The position numbers and the translations under genes are program-made. Under the pieces are notes generated by a model that saw only the letters and a list, made by a program, of their open reading frames with translations, did no database searches and was not told where the DNA came from. Source: Rhizopus sp. PT2906 (Eukaryota > Mucoromycota > Mucoromycetes > Mucorales > Rhizopodaceae). Taken from it: 64,000 nt of DNA. The stretch is taken from the NCBI GenBank assembly GCA_025529335.1, contig JAMYHX010000089.1, positions 47,936 through 111,935 of the forward strand, given 5' to 3'. Positions 21,949 to 34,500 of the stretch are shown here, one piece after another. Numbering within the stretch: position 1 is the first letter of the stretch; every line of letters starts with the position of its first letter.

Positions 21949-23420
21949 ATTAACAATGCATTATAAAAAGTTCATATATTCTTACTTAATCTTCTCTTAT
22001 ATCTGTTCATCAACGCTGTGTTTCCTCCACCGCATCTTCTTTCTCTTAAATTTTGGTATAAGCTATCCTTCATTTTATTTAGTTGTCTGCGATAAATTTA
22101 TAAAAAAAAAGAAAGAGAAAGAAAAGAGAGAGAATAAAAAAACGCAAGAGAAGGAAAAAAGTATTGGCTTTCGGTTGTTTTTTTTTTTTTTTTTTTTTTT
22201 TTATGTAAGGAGACAAAGCTAGAAGTTTATTGTGTGACGACCAAGTCAAGTCACTGATATGATTTTGGATTTTAGGCATGAATGATTCTGTTATGCTTGG
22301 TCTTGATGACAAAAGAAGAGAGAAACTATCTTGAGAGAGAAGTTTATTATCAAAGACTAATGTCTTTAATGCACAAGAAGAAGTGGAACCAAAGACAACC
22401 AATGATGGGGACAGCAATCGACAAAGCAGGAAAGTCCAAGTTGAATATTGATTGATAAAGTGCGATTAGGAGTATATATATTTGAATGGTTAATATGATT
22501 CTAGGAATATCATAAAAGATCCATTTAGTTGGAGATGGAAGAACAATGTGACGGCTGCCCAGACAAGTTGCACAAAGAACTTCAATATCGCTTAATAGCA
22601 AGTACGCGATTTGAACCAGGGAGTCAGTAGGTTCAAAAGATTGTAAACGCTAAAGTAACTAATGACATATAAAAGTCAGGTGAAAAAATAAAAAAAATAA
22701 AAAAGTTGAGAGACTAACCAATTTACTCTGCAGGAATGAAAGGTCGCAAAAGGAAAGTAGACAAAAGAATCTTATTTTCACGGATTATGTAAAAAAAAAA
22801 AGAGAAAAGAGAAACACTTTTATGATGATGACTTATAGTGTGTTTATCGTTCTTGATGCTGTTATCAATGTGTGTGTGTGTGTGTGGTAAAAGAGTCCCA
22901 CTGACTGCTTTGGCGTATAAACTGAGAATTAAATGACTGCGGTTAAAACTTTATCATTCGAGGCTCATGAAAGTATTCATCAAATGGAACAATAGAGCGA
23001 ATCAGACAGAATAAGATGGATATGCCCAAGGTCGCTATTAGAAAATTTGACATGTTGGCAGATAGTTACAGGAAATCAAATGGCTGTAGGACAGCATACA
23101 AAGTCACGCTTTATGCAGCCTAGTAGCTTTACCATGAGCGATATCAAAGTAAAAGAAAGTCTTACTGCTGTTATTATTAGGAATGAATACCTAAACATGT
23201 AATCTTTTTAATGTTTGTTATAATGAAAAAGATAGAAGTCATACAAGTATGACAACATAAAAAGAGTAACAGTATGTCTCTTTTATAAAATAATTGGATT
23301 AAAGGAAGAAAGAGAGTGTTTTTTTTATCACAGTCAGAAAAAAAAAAAAAAAGAGAAATTCAAAAAGCCGATCAAAGCCAGCCTTTTCTTTTTTTTCTCT
23401 TTTCTTCAGTCTCAAGCAAA
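21949..23420. other. Mostly non-coding region with an ambiguous minus-strand ORF
   Basis: 1.5 kb between divergent genes. It contains a 22-base poly-T tract (about 22181-22202) and a (TG)9 tract (22869-22886). On the minus strand, 22350-22675 reads SFEPTDSLVQIAYLLLSDIE followed by hydrophobic sequence. An overlapping frame at 22200-22417 reads KIQNHISDLTWSSHNKLLAL, which resembles one WD blade, but neither is enough to call a gene. A donor/acceptor pair (GTTAGT near 22720, TTTAG near 22652) precedes the first, so a decayed or unusual gene is possible. Confidence 0.3.
22869..22886. repeat. (TG)9 microsatellite
   Basis: Perfect TG dinucleotide run in the gap between the WDTC1-like gene and the U1 C gene. 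Confidence 0.95.
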
Positions 23421-24269
23421 ATGCCAAAATACTATTGTGGTAAGTTAAGTTGAATACGAACCTACTTGTTTTAACCCTTTTCTTTCTTTGTTTCTCAATA
23501 GAATATTGCGACATTTTCTTGACTCACGACAGCTGTAGAGTGTATACATACATTATATTTAATTGACACTTGAACTAATTTGTACATGTTAGCATCTGTC
23601 AGAAAAGCACATAATGCAGGAAAAAACCACATTTTAAACGTTAGAAACTATTATGCTGGTATTATCAATATAACCACTCTTTGATACACTCATACGATTA
23701 ATATACACATTATAGAGATCAGTCAGGATAAAGCACAGGCTATTATTGATGAGATCACTAGAGCTTATGAAAACGCATCAGCAGGTAGACAGAAAAAAAG
23801 AATAACAAAGAAATAGTATATTCACAAAACAATAGTGTTGCCCCCTCAATATGCTGGATATCCTCAATATGGAACACCATGTAAGCTACAAAAGGATAAA
23901 GCATATTTGATCAATATGTAACTAATATCTATATAGTTGGACCACCTGGACTTATGAATAGACCACCTCCACCTCATATGATGCCTAGACCTGGATTCCC
24001 TTTCCCACCTCCACCAGGACAATTTATGCCACCACCACCCGGGTTCCGTCCTCCTCCAGGTAAAATAAAGAAGTATTACGCGTTCTTTAGCCGTTATTGA
24101 TCCCATATGTATAGGCCAAAGACCTCCCGGTCCACCTCCACCTGGTATGTTTCCAAATGGTATGCCACCACCTCCACCTGGCTTCTATCCTCCTGGACAA
24201 GCACCATTACCACCTCCAGGACAGCAACAACATCAACAACATCAATTACCTCCAGCATCGACAACTTGA
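23421..24269 (+). CDS. U1 small nuclear ribonucleoprotein C
   Basis: Core protein of the U1 snRNP that stabilises pairing of U1 snRNA with the 5' splice site. Exons join to MPKYYCEYCDIFLTHDSSSV, then RKAHNAGKNHILNVRNYYAE, the N-terminal C2H2 U1-type zinc finger with Cys6, Cys9, His24 and His30 at exactly the family positions. ISQDKAQAIIDEITRAYENA follows, then a Pro/Gly/Met-rich tail (PPPPHMMPRPGFPF, MFPNGMPPPPPGFYPPG) and a Gln/His stretch before the TGA at 24267-24269. Seven exons occupy 850 bp; the first coding exon is 19 nt (23421-23439) and the second 33 nt (23502-23534). Later introns are around 23659-23715, 23784-23836, 23881-23937 and 24061-24115. All phases agree. The leader is pyrimidine-rich. 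Confidence 0.95.
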
Positions 24270-24398
24270 TGATAATAAAGTGCATTTGATTTTCCCTTTT
24301 ATTTTAATCCACGTGTCCTTTCTATCTGAGGCAGAAAAAAAATAACAGTTTCTACACCTTTCTTTTTTTTTTCTTTTCTTTCTCCTTTGAGTATCAAA

Positions 24399-25617
24399 AT
24401 GGGGTCATTCTTTTCAAAAGAAAAGGTAAAAACATACTTAAAACACAATAAAAAGAGAGAAAAGGAGTAGTTAAAGTGTTTATAGACAGATTCCAAGGAT
24501 TATGAAAAAATCCTGTCTGAACTAGACAATAAAATTCAGAAAGCAGAATCAAGACTGTCAGAGATTAAAATACGTCAGAGAAGGACAAGCTTCATGTGGA
24601 TAATCTATTCACTCATCATTTGGGTGTTTTGTCTTGTTTATCTGTTTAGACAAGTGAACGATCCATTTAATAGCGCCGAAGACTATTTGATACCATCCTT
24701 ACCTGTTGTCTTATTACCTTTAGGCATCTATTATATTCGAAGAGGTTTGATTTATTTTTATGATATGAAGCAAAAGAAAGAAGAAGCAAACTTGTCAGTG
24801 CTTCGAAAAGAACAAAAAGAAAAGATTGAAGAACTCAAAAAGAAGACATCCTATTATACAACACAATCCTTAATAGAACGTTATGACGAAGTATCAAAAA
24901 AGAAGAAGGATGAGGCTGCAAAAGAAAGTGGACAAGATTTACGTCAGAGAAAGCCAGGTATATATACTTTATGCATATATGCAAAGATCTTTGTTCTCAT
25001 GATCTTTACTATAGTCTCTATGCCTGTCAACAGACCTATTCCTCCCCTTCAACAACAACAACAACAACAACCACAACCATATCCTCGTGCTCCTATTCCA
25101 CAACAAGCTATGCAAAACTATAGTAACCAACAAAGACTCGCTCAACCCAATATTCCGCAACAGTCAAGGGTCGAGCCTCGATGGTATGATAAATTGGTAG
25201 ATGCTCTAGTGGGTGATGCAGGTCCTGAGACAAAATATGCCTTAATCTGTAACCACTGCTTTGCTCACAATGGTCTAGTCTTGCAAGAAGAATATGATAC
25301 GATTCGTAAGTATTTTTCTAATATGCACATGGGCAAAGTATACTGATTAGATAATAGAATATGTTTGTCCCGTCTGTAAGCAATTCAATCCTTCACGCAA
25401 GTCAAAGCAAGTCATACCCAAAAGCATCTTGGAAGAAAACGATACAGACGAAAAGGAACACAAGCCAAGTGAAAAAGAGATTGAAGATGTTATTAAACAA
25501 CTTAAAATGGAGGTTGATGAAGATGAAAAGAAGGGGTTAAATACGATTGCCTCTCGTGTGAGACACCGACGTAGTGCGAACAGTGATGCTGAAGATACAG
25601 ACAATGAGGATAAATAA
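24399..25617 (+). CDS. LNP1: Lunapark (Lnp1), ER three-way junction protein
   Basis: Endoplasmic reticulum membrane protein that stabilises tubular three-way junctions. The start gives MGSFFSKEK, whose Gly2 would suit N-myristoylation as in animal lunapark. A coiled coil follows (KILSELDNKIQKAESRLSEI), two close membrane segments (FMWIIYSLIIWVFCLVYLF and YLIPSLPVVLLPLGIYYIR), then a second coiled coil (KKEEANLSVLRKEQKEKIEE). A Pro/Gln linker with a seven-Gln run leads to the zinc ribbon LICNHCFAHNG...YVCPVCKQFNPSRK. The tail is acidic and basic and ends DAEDTDNEDK. Introns lie after the first nine codons, near 24957-25010 and near 25306-25356. Confidence 0.95.
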
Positions 25618-25659
25618 AAGAATAAATGCTTCCTTTTTCTTTCTTTTTTTTTATTATCA

Positions 25660-26290
25660 TTAATGACATTGAATAGACTTGTTTACACCTAATTTGCCAT
25701 TACCAAAGAAGTAATGACCAAAGCCTGCACCTAACACAGTGGCGATCATGAGATATCCATTATAGGTCATAAAGACCAACATCAGCCAAAAGCTAATTCC
25801 AACTAAAATAGCATAAATAGCTGATCGAGCCAATTCTCTCTTGTTTGATAGTCTACTTTGAATTGTTTAGTAAAAAAAAAAAAAAAGCAATATAAAAAAT
25901 ACAATGCAACCTTGTATATTGCTGATAAGCATAGACCACATTCTCTTGTTCTTGTTCTTCTTCATTAGACTGACTATTACCATTTCTTTGAAACAAGGCA
26001 GATTGTTGCCAATTGCTTTCAAGGGCAGCGGCATAAGCACGTATCCATTCATAAAAGGCAGCAATAATGAAAATGGCAATACAGGAGATTAATAGGCTCC
26101 ATGGTCCTGAAATATGCCACCATTGGAATACAACACACGTATCTTCTACTTGCCAGTTAAACAGCATCTTTTTTTTTTATGCATGTGGTTAACATTTAGT
26201 TGAACGCAGATGAAGTAAGAAACTTACATTCATTTTACAAGTGGGGCCTGAAGGCATTTGATGTCCACCATGTCCTGAATGATCTTCCAT
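25660..26290 (-). CDS. Ctr-family high-affinity copper transporter
   Basis: Trimeric copper importer of the plasma membrane or vacuole. The start at 26290 gives MEDHSGHGGHQMPSGPTC, a short His/Met-rich copper-binding N-terminus, followed by KMNMLFNW, the family signature at the entry of the first span. The first span follows WWHISGPWSLLISCIAIFII. The loop holds an acidic Glu/Gln run. The last exon carries the second span with the M-x-x-x-M pattern (FWLMLVFMTYN) and the third span with G-x-x-x-G (GAGFGHYFFGNG), both diagnostic. The tail ends SIQCH, with a terminal Cys-His resembling Ctr metal-release motifs. Introns lie around 26170-26230 and 25868-25913. Confidence 0.93.
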
Positions 26291-26730
26291 TATTTATTAT
26301 TGAATGTTGAAGAAGGGAAAGAAAAAATAAAATAAAAAAAAGTAATAAAAAATGAAAACCACTTGATTTATATATGAATGCTTCGCGTCACTTTGTCAAG
26401 GCTTTGCCCATTCGGATCCTCGATAATAGCAAAAAGGTCTCATAGCTCTCTTTTTTTTTGTCTTTCCCCTTTCTTTGTCATGATGCCTTTCTCTTTCTCT
26501 CTTTTTTCTCTTTTTTTTTTTTCATTTATCAACAGTCAGAGAGATTGTATGATTGGTAGTTTACTTGCATGTGGCACATTTGCACTTTTTGCTTACTTTT
26601 TACAATAAGAAAGAAAAAGACAAGGAACATCCCCCTTTAAAATATGACGTACGTATAGATTGATTATAATATACTAATGATTATTGTTATTTATTTAAAA
26701 TTAGTTCAAAATCGGGGAACTCTGTCTTCT
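26291..26730. other. Intergenic region
   Basis: 440 bp upstream of the copper transporter and downstream of the SUR7/PalI-type gene on the same strand. AT-rich with several T tracts; a 76-codon plus-strand frame at 26378-26608 is Phe/Ser low complexity and not believed. Copper-sensor sites could lie here, but none is identifiable by eye. Confidence 0.4.
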
Positions 26731-27807
26731 CTACCCATAATAAGGTTGCGGCTTTTGGCTATATCCTCCTTGATGATACACTTGTGGTGTGGGTGAATAG
26801 TTATCATAGGAAGAATGATAGGCATCGTAAGCATTAGGTGTCTGAGGTTGATAATCTACCTTGGCTTGATAATAAGGCTGATAGGCTGCATTACTATCAG
26901 GTTGATTGTGATACGAAGGATAATGAGGTGATGGAGGAGAGACAGCTTGTCCATAGTTATTGTAACTTTCGTGCTTGACAAATGTATCATTTGCTTTGGT
27001 TGCGCTAGTATAATCGTATGTTGAATCCCTTTGTCGATTTTTATGAGTAAACAAACCGACAAGGAAGCAAATAAAAGTCAGTATGTTGCATGCGATACCG
27101 ACGCCAACCATATAGATGGCTGGACCCCATTGATGAGATATGGCTTGAACTTGCTTTTCTGTGTCAGCAAGTCCTATCCAGAATGCAGCAATAGTAATAG
27201 CTAAACCAGCAGCACCAGTAAAGAACGAGAGAAGACTTGCAAAGGATCCAATGAATGGAATAAGATTGTTTTGTCGATGCTTACGAATAACTAAAGTGCC
27301 TAATAATATCTAATTAAAAGGCCTAATCTTATTTCATAATCGTCCTATCCGTAAATATTTACAAAAGAAGGCAACAAAGGAAAGTATGACGGCTGGCATG
27401 ATCAATACGATACACTTGAACAGTGTCATATTCTTGTTTGATACAGCATTCGAATAATTAGAGAGTGTCGTCATGGTATTAGCATCATCAACGCCATTGG
27501 CTGCAACAAATTGTCCTGCATCTATAATATAGACGATAAATACATGTTATTAAAATGACCCTAATTAACTACCAAATGAATAAGCTGGTGTCTTGGAAGT
27601 ACAGGAGTGAGGTTGATCCATATCTTTGTAATAAAGACATGAATTATAAACACCATATCTTATTGATCTACCAGTCATTGATTGTTTAATTTCGACCAGG
27701 TAGATCTTATTGAGAACAGATGTAGAAAAAGTAGTGCCAATATTGGCTAATAGCAATAGTACAAGTGAGCATACACTAGCTATAAATCCAATAAATCGTA
27801 AGTCCAT
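26731..27807 (-). CDS. SUR7/PalI-family four-span plasma membrane protein
   Basis: Tetraspan membrane protein of the SUR7/Rim9-PalI group. The start gives MDLRFIGFIASVCSLVLLLL with a first span, an extracellular loop containing YGVYNSCLYYKDMDQ-HSC (the paired Cys typical of the W/G-x-x-x-C-type claudin-like loop), and three further spans (CIVLIMPAVILSFVAFF, FIGSFASLLSFFTGAAGLAI, MVGVGIACNILTFICFLVG). The cytosolic tail is Tyr/Pro/Gln-rich and ends KPQPYYG. Two introns interrupt the loop and the third span (about 27523-27572 and 27308-27362). In ascomycetes the relatives act in eisosomes or alkaline-pH sensing; which applies here is unknown. Confidence 0.8.
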
Positions 27808-27937
27808 AAAGAAATAGAATCAAGAAGAAGAACAGGGGAAAAAAAGAAAAGAATGAATCATTTATTGAGTGAGAATATTACTTGTATCACCTCGATGTGC
27901 CTGTACGACAATTGACGCCAATATCAAATCAACAAAT

Positions 27938-29554
27938 TCACTCAGCAGTGACAACAGGTTGCCTCCTTCTTCTTCCTTGTACCCCTCGTCCATGATTTGG
28001 TGTCCATGGTCCCAAGCTATCATTGGCATAGAAATCCATTGGGTAGACATCCTGCCAGTCTGCTTTACCTAACGCAACAGATGCTTCATAAGGTGTAAGT
28101 AATGGTTTAGGGAACGCGTATCCCCAATCGATCGAGAGTCGAGGACAAGCAATTTGGATCCAACTATTTATATATTAATACATCTTTTTTGAAAAGGCAA
28201 GATTTGCTACTTACGCATCTACATCATCAAATTGTTCGAGTTTTCCAGGGAAGATCTCTGATAAAAGAACATTCACCGAGTCCTTGCCTTGGTCTTTAAT
28301 CAGCTGTTCAAGGTATTCCAAGATTTGTGGCTTGCCCTGACGACCTAGTGTTCCCAGAATCAGACCATACTTTTTAGCCGTTTTGGCCGTTGTGATCGCG
28401 TGTTTACGAAGTGAGTGCATCTCTTGATGATCATATCTTTCACGAGTAAAAGTCTTTGCGTATGGATTATATCTATTTAAAATGGTTGATTTTTGATTTC
28501 AACATTTTTGATCTTTGTCTTTCTTACTGGAAGGCGGGTAAATCGGGATTATGAATCAAGATAGATTCTAGATGAAATCTTCCATCGCCAATACACACAA
28601 TCGCATCCGTATCGGTCAGTTTAGGAGATGTACAGCCCAAGATTTCGCCCGGCGAAAGTGGTTTGGATTGAGGAATGGTTACTGTGAAATCTTGTTCTAG
28701 AGATGTTTTGGACGCTTGCAGCGCAGCTGCAAATTGGATCGTGCCTACCAAACACAGCCTTTTTCCTTTTTCGAAATTTCGCTTTACGGTATCAATGAAA
28801 TGTTGTGTATCAATGCCAATATCTACAAATACGTAAAGTGTCTCTATGGTTGTAATATCTACAGGAACTAGGCAGCTGTGGCCATAATGAACTAGAAAGT
28901 CGCAACCGAGTGCACGAGCCGTATAATCATCAATACAACATGCTCCATAGGTGACATCGCCCATAATTAATGTCTCTGCATTACAAAATCTAATAAAAAG
29001 CATATATCAACAGAATGTTTCTCTATCTTTTCTGTTTCTTTTTACGTTTCCAAAATGTCTGAAATTAAACATGCAAACATCATCAATCCTTCTGGGAGCT
29101 GAAGTGCCACTATGAAAGAATAAGCCATTGTTGCTTTATTTTTTAAAGGTGTGTGTATATATACCTCGCTTAGCATTAGCCTTTCGTACTCTCCATACCG
29201 TTTTGTGAATTTCAAAATTGTAATTTGATGGAATCTATGCATATCTTCTTCAGAAAAAGGAAGACTAAATACTCTAAATGTGCATATACCTGTTCAATAG
29301 CTTTGTTTAATAAAGGATCTTGCAAGATTTCATCGGGAACTTGATTAGCAACACGATTCGATCGTGCTCTCGGAGCTTCTAAAGGAAAAATGCTGGTTTA
29401 ATTAAAGATTGTTCAACTCGATAAAAACTTTACTTGCAAATCCAACAGCTCCTTCTTCAATAGCCTCTGCATCGTTTGTTGCTTGATTTCTTTTAGCTTT
29501 GCCTACAAATCTCTTTCTAGGCTTTACTGTTGTTGACTTTTCTTCTACTGACAT
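27938..29554 (-). CDS. DPH1: Diphthamide biosynthesis protein 1
   Basis: Radical 4Fe-4S enzyme subunit that, with Dph2, transfers the 3-amino-3-carboxypropyl group of SAM to the target His of elongation factor 2. The start at 29554 gives MSVEEKSTTVKPRKRFVGKA. Three conserved Cys are visible in context: MGDVTYGACCIDDYTARALG, ILGCTSPKL and WIQIACPRLSIDWG. Other family segments are VALQLPEGLMMFACLI, FLVHYGHSCLVPVD and LGTLGRQGKPQILEYLEQL. The C-terminus holds YPMDFYANDSLGPW and ends RRQPVVTAE. The I-A-C-P-R-L-S motif and overall length (about 420 residues) favour Dph1 over Dph2. There are about five introns. Confidence 0.95.
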
Positions 29555-30010
29555 TTTCCTTCAAAAGGCGGGAACGGATAAAGAAAGGAAATAGATGCCG
29601 TCTCAGAGTTGCATTATTAGACCGCCGTCCGTCTAAGCCACCGAACCGACATTTTGCTCTCTATTTTTTATTTCAGTCAATGAAATGCATCAGATATTAC
29701 AATGGCTATTATGAGAACAACACAAAACCATAAAGTCTATTGTTGACTCTAGACTATATCCTATTGAAAGACAACAAACTTGCAGCCGTGTATCTAATCA
29801 TCATTTTACTGTCCTGTCAAAATACGATCTCCGCTGAATGTATTGAATATTCATGTCGAACTTTCCCTCTGTGTGATGAACGGAGCTTGGGTTCCCTTTT
29901 TTGGGAACTTTGAGCTGTCCCCCTGGGCATGAAATCGAGAGGATGGCCTGACAAAAAACACACCTCTTTCTTCACCCCCTTCTCTCTTTCTCTCTCTCGC
30001 TACAAGTCAT
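29555..30010. promoter_or_regulatory. Shared divergent promoter region of DPH1 and COX15
   Basis: 456 bp separate the two start codons. The COX15-proximal 40 bases are strongly pyrimidine-rich (ttctctctttctctctctcgc), the leader type seen before several starts in this window. No TATA-like element at a convincing distance or named factor site can be assigned. Confidence 0.4.
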
Positions 30011-31417
30011 ATGCTTAGAACTGCATTTCAGCGTTCCTTATCAGGACTTACCAAGCGCTCTTGGACACCAATGACAAGGCCAATGTCAACACTTAAGATT
30101 CAACCTATGCGCAGACCATGTCTCGCAATGATACCAAAGAGCAACATTTTCAAAACCCAACAAAGATTGATCCAGGTATCTGCAGCACAGACAGTAACAA
30201 AGCCCATTGTTGGATACTGGCTCTATTTTAATGCTGGTCTTATCTTTGCAATTGTCGTCGTCGGTGGATTGACACGTTTGACCGAAAGTGGACTGTCCAT
30301 CACGGAATGGAACGTTATTTCAGGTATGAAACCCCCTCGATCGGAACAGGAATGGGTAGAAGAATTTGAAAAGTACAAGCAATTTCCAGAGTATAAGCTG
30401 TAAAGTGTAATACCCTAAAAGAGACATACAAAGTAAGGAAAAATTAACGAAATAATATAGTCTTAATCGCCACATGACCTTGGACGAATTCAAAAATATA
30501 TTTTATTGGGAATGGTCTCATCGTATGATTGGCAGATTCATCGGCATGTCCTTTATTGTGCCTGGTTTATACTTTGCTTCAAAGGGATACATGACAAAAC
30601 GAGTCATGAAGCAGACATTTGGTATTTCATGCTTACTGGGTTTCCAGGTAAAACAATACATAAATGAATAGACATAACATCTGACCATGATTCTTTTCAG
30701 GGCTTTATGGGTTGGTACATGGTCAAATCGGGACTGTCGGAAGCACTCATGAAGGAACCCGGAGCCGTGCCTCGTGTGAGTCAATACCGACTGACAGCTC
30801 ACTTGGCAACAGCTGTTGCTATCTACGGCAGCACCATCTTTGTTGCTGCAGATATTCTCCGTCAACACAAGATTGCCACGGGTCAGTACCCATCCTCAAC
30901 CGCGTCCATGCTGAACAACCCTGTCTTGAAGCGATTTCGCATCGCCTCTCACAGTTTGGGCGCTCTCATCCTATTGACTTTGCTCTCCGGTGGTTTAGTA
31001 GCCGGTCTGGATGCTGGATTGATTTACAATGAATTTCCTTTTATGGGTGAAGGCTTTGTTCCCCCCAAGTCAGAACTCTGGTCAGACTTTTACGTCAAAC
31101 CCAACGATAAGGGCAAATGGCGCAATTTCCTCGAAAACCCTACGACTGTTCAATTCGATCATCGAACCTTGGCCGAGACTACAGCCACCCTCACGGCTGC
31201 TCTCTGGGCTTACTCTCGAAGACTGCCGTTGCCCAAGAACGTTCGATTGGCTGTGAACACGATGATGGGTGCTGTTGTCGTTCAGGTCACCCTGGGTATC
31301 TCTACCTTGATCTACATGGTTCCTATCGAATTAGCTGCTGCTCATCAAGCTGGTGCTCTTGCCCTTGTTACTTCAAACTTTTGGTTAATACATGCTTTAC
31401 GTCGTGTTCCTTTATAA
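30011..31417 (+). CDS. COX15: Heme A synthase Cox15
   Basis: Mitochondrial inner-membrane enzyme converting heme O to heme A for cytochrome c oxidase. The N-terminus (MLRTAFQRSLSGLTKRSW) is a basic amphipathic presequence. The first span contains VVGGLTRLTESGLSITEWN, and EWSHRMIGRFIGMSF holds a conserved heme-ligand His. The second half repeats the pattern with FDHRTLAETTATLTAALWAY and VPIELAAAHQAGALALVTS. The GLVAGLDAGLIYNEFPFMG loop is also diagnostic. Introns are at about 30401-30465 and 30649-30699. Total about 430 residues, normal for the family. Confidence 0.97.
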
Positions 31418-31514
31418 AATATATTTTATTATTAGAAGCAGAAGATTATAGATATAAATATAAATAAATGTATAAAAATGGGTTTCTCTAGATATTTTTC
31501 TTTAATAGTAGATT

Positions 31515-34500
31515 TTACAAGAAGCGAGCCAATTCGCTTGAGGCAATGTTTAAATCAGGTCTTTGAGTGTTTAAGGCACGGATGAGCTCGATCAAGTGGT
31601 TTCTAGTGCCTTCCTTTAATTGCTCATTATCAGAAAGAACTTGAGCAAAGATGTGAAGGAATTGTGGCAAATTGTTAAAGACCTAATAATTAAGTTAGAC
31701 ATTGCTTCTTTTTTTTTTTTTTTTTTTTTTGAGAATGATAAACTTACATATGCGTTGTTTGCACCAAACAATTTAAAGATACATTCAAACACAGGCTGGT
31801 TTTCTTCATAATCGGCCTTCAAGGGTAAAGCATTTATGAATACAGGTAATACTTGATCCAATGGTACAGCTTCAGGATGAGCAATGATCATTCGAGCAAC
31901 GGCACCTGCGGCATTATCTGTCGTGTTGGGTAAGGTCTGGTTATTAAACAAGGGAGAAAGAGCAGTTAACAAGGCAGGATAATGTCTATTAATAAAAAAA
32001 AATGAGTTAAAGTTTAAAAAGAATATAATCAAACTTACGCGCTCAAGTCAACTTGGGTATGAATAGTCAAGCAGCCTAAAGCAAATGCAGCATTGCTACG
32101 GACAAGCTCATCTTCATCGCCGCAAGCCTTAACAAAGACTTGTAAGAGACGCTCTGTATGAGGAGTAATAGCAGACTTGATACCAACGATACATTCACCT
32201 AAACAGCCGACAGCCATGGCTCTTTCAGTCTGGCTCTTGGTAGGCTTGTAGTACTTTAAGATATAAGGCAAAAAGACTTCAAAGGAAGCAGAAAAGTTGG
32301 GTCCGACAGTTTCACACAAGGCAGCGACAAGGTCGCTAGCAGAACTGATGAGCATTGCTTCTGATTCTAAATCATCATCTTCCTCATCAAAATCACCTTC
32401 ATCAAAGGCTTGTTGACAAAGAGATTTCTTTTGATAGATTTCCAACAAGTTGTTGCAAATATCCTCAAGACACTCGTTTACGACAACAGGTCCCATCAGG
32501 CGAAGGGCAGCAACAAGCTCGAGGCAGATTTGAGCAGCAACCGAACGATCATCTTCTTCCTTCCACAGTTCGATCGTCATGGGCACAATGGAGTTTATCA
32601 ATGTCTGGACATTTTCATGGACTGTGTATGAAGCAGGCACACCAGAAGTCCAAGCAGTAGGATTAGACATGGTGTAAGCCGTCTTGAGGAAAGTAAACAA
32701 GCTCTGTGTAGCTGATTTACGAACACCGTCAAACAGATGGCTCGAAAGCTTTTGTAATTCGGCCAGGGAGGTTTCGACATAGGGCAAGAAGTGACTCTTG
32801 GTATTAGCAAACAGCTCTCCAAGGGCATCCACCGCAAATTCCTTTTCGTCTGCCAAGGGAGAATTGAAGCTAAAGTTTTCAAACTCGTCTTCCAACTCGT
32901 CATCGACACCACCTGTTGTCAAATCGATCTCTTCTTCGACAGCAGCCTCAGACTTTTCTTCGGCCTTACAAGTTGAAATGATTTCAGGAACGATCGTGGG
33001 TAAGAAAGGAGCAAACTCTTCACCAAACACACGGACGAGGTTCGAGAAGAGAGCAAAAGAGCATTCACGAAGACGGGCTGATTCGAGATGAAGTTGTTCG
33101 ATAGCCAAGTTCATGATATCTTGTGTGTAGGGACGGAAAGCGTCAGCGCCGACTGCTTCAGCGATTGAACCAGCGGCATCTGTAGCAACACTACGGAGCA
33201 AGTGGTCATCTGCAGGTTCCTTTGTCGACATGAATTGAACAATACGTGGCAACACTTGCAAGAAGTAAGGATGGAAAGCTTCACCTGCAGCATGAGCAGC
33301 ACTACCGATCGCAGCAATCACAGTGGCTCTTGTTTCGTTTTGATTGGCGTTGTCCAGAAGGAACAAGAGCTTCTCCATCAACAGAGGAAGGTATTGGATG
33401 ATATCGGATCCTAAGCCGTCAAGAATGGCATCGAGCGCGTTACATGCGTGCTTGGTTACTTCGGCATTGTTATCGTTCATTAGATTAAATACGAGAGGAA
33501 GCAAGACTTGGTGGTGCTCGGATACATCTGAGGGCATCTCATCAGCAAGACAACCAAGAGCCATACAGGCAGCACGACGGACGATGATCTCTGGATCTTG
33601 AAGACTGCCACAAACCAAGGGAAGGAGCTCATTCAGTTTGGTGGAGATGATATCAGTACATCCTTCAACCGTCACAGCAAAGGCCATCATGGCAGCCTTA
33701 CGGAAACGAGGATCAGGGTTTTGGACATAACTCAAGACAAAAGGCATAACAATAGGAAACACCTGTTGAGGAGGGATATTGGTGGCCAAAGCATTCAGAA
33801 CCTTGAAAGCAAGGCGTGAAGGAGAGTCTTCATCAACGTCTTCAGGGTCCTCTTCAGTACCGATGGGCATTAACTTTTCAACAATATGACCAACCAACTT
33901 CATTTGCCTAATCTTGTGTTGTTTGTAAACTGCAGCCCACATCAAGAAGGATAATGCCAAGACACGCATTTCATCATCCAAGGTGGTGTTGGATCCAACC
34001 GTCAAGAAGAAATCAATCAAATGAGCCAAATGCTCAAACAGTAAGGGGGCATCCAGCATAAGCAAGGTGTCGAATACTTCAAAAATTTTACTTGCATTAT
34101 CAGTATCGCCGTCCTTGATACATTGTTCCAACACATTAACCATGCTGGGGATAATAGCTCTAAACATCTTGATCGTAGACTTGTCCTCGCTATCAACAAA
34201 TTCGGATAGTTTGCCGAGAACCAATACAGTGGTGATTCTAACTGACTTGCTTTCTTGGTCAACAATCGTCTTGTTAAACAATTCAAAGAGTGAAGTAGTA
34301 TTGTTCATGAAGAAATCGGCAATGACTTCAAATAAAGTATAAAGGCAGTACAAACCGATCTCACGATGGGCAGGACTCTGGCTGGAGCAGGACTGGTGCA
34401 AGAACTCGAGCAAGGCTGGCCATTTATTATCCGGCATATCAATACCTGCCACAGTTGATATTACTCGGGCGATAGAATGACGAACGGAATCACTAAAGAT

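Noticed and set aside
32355..34342. Several plus-strand frames of 60-100 codons inside KAP123
   Set aside because: Shadows of the long, clearly coding minus-strand importin exon.
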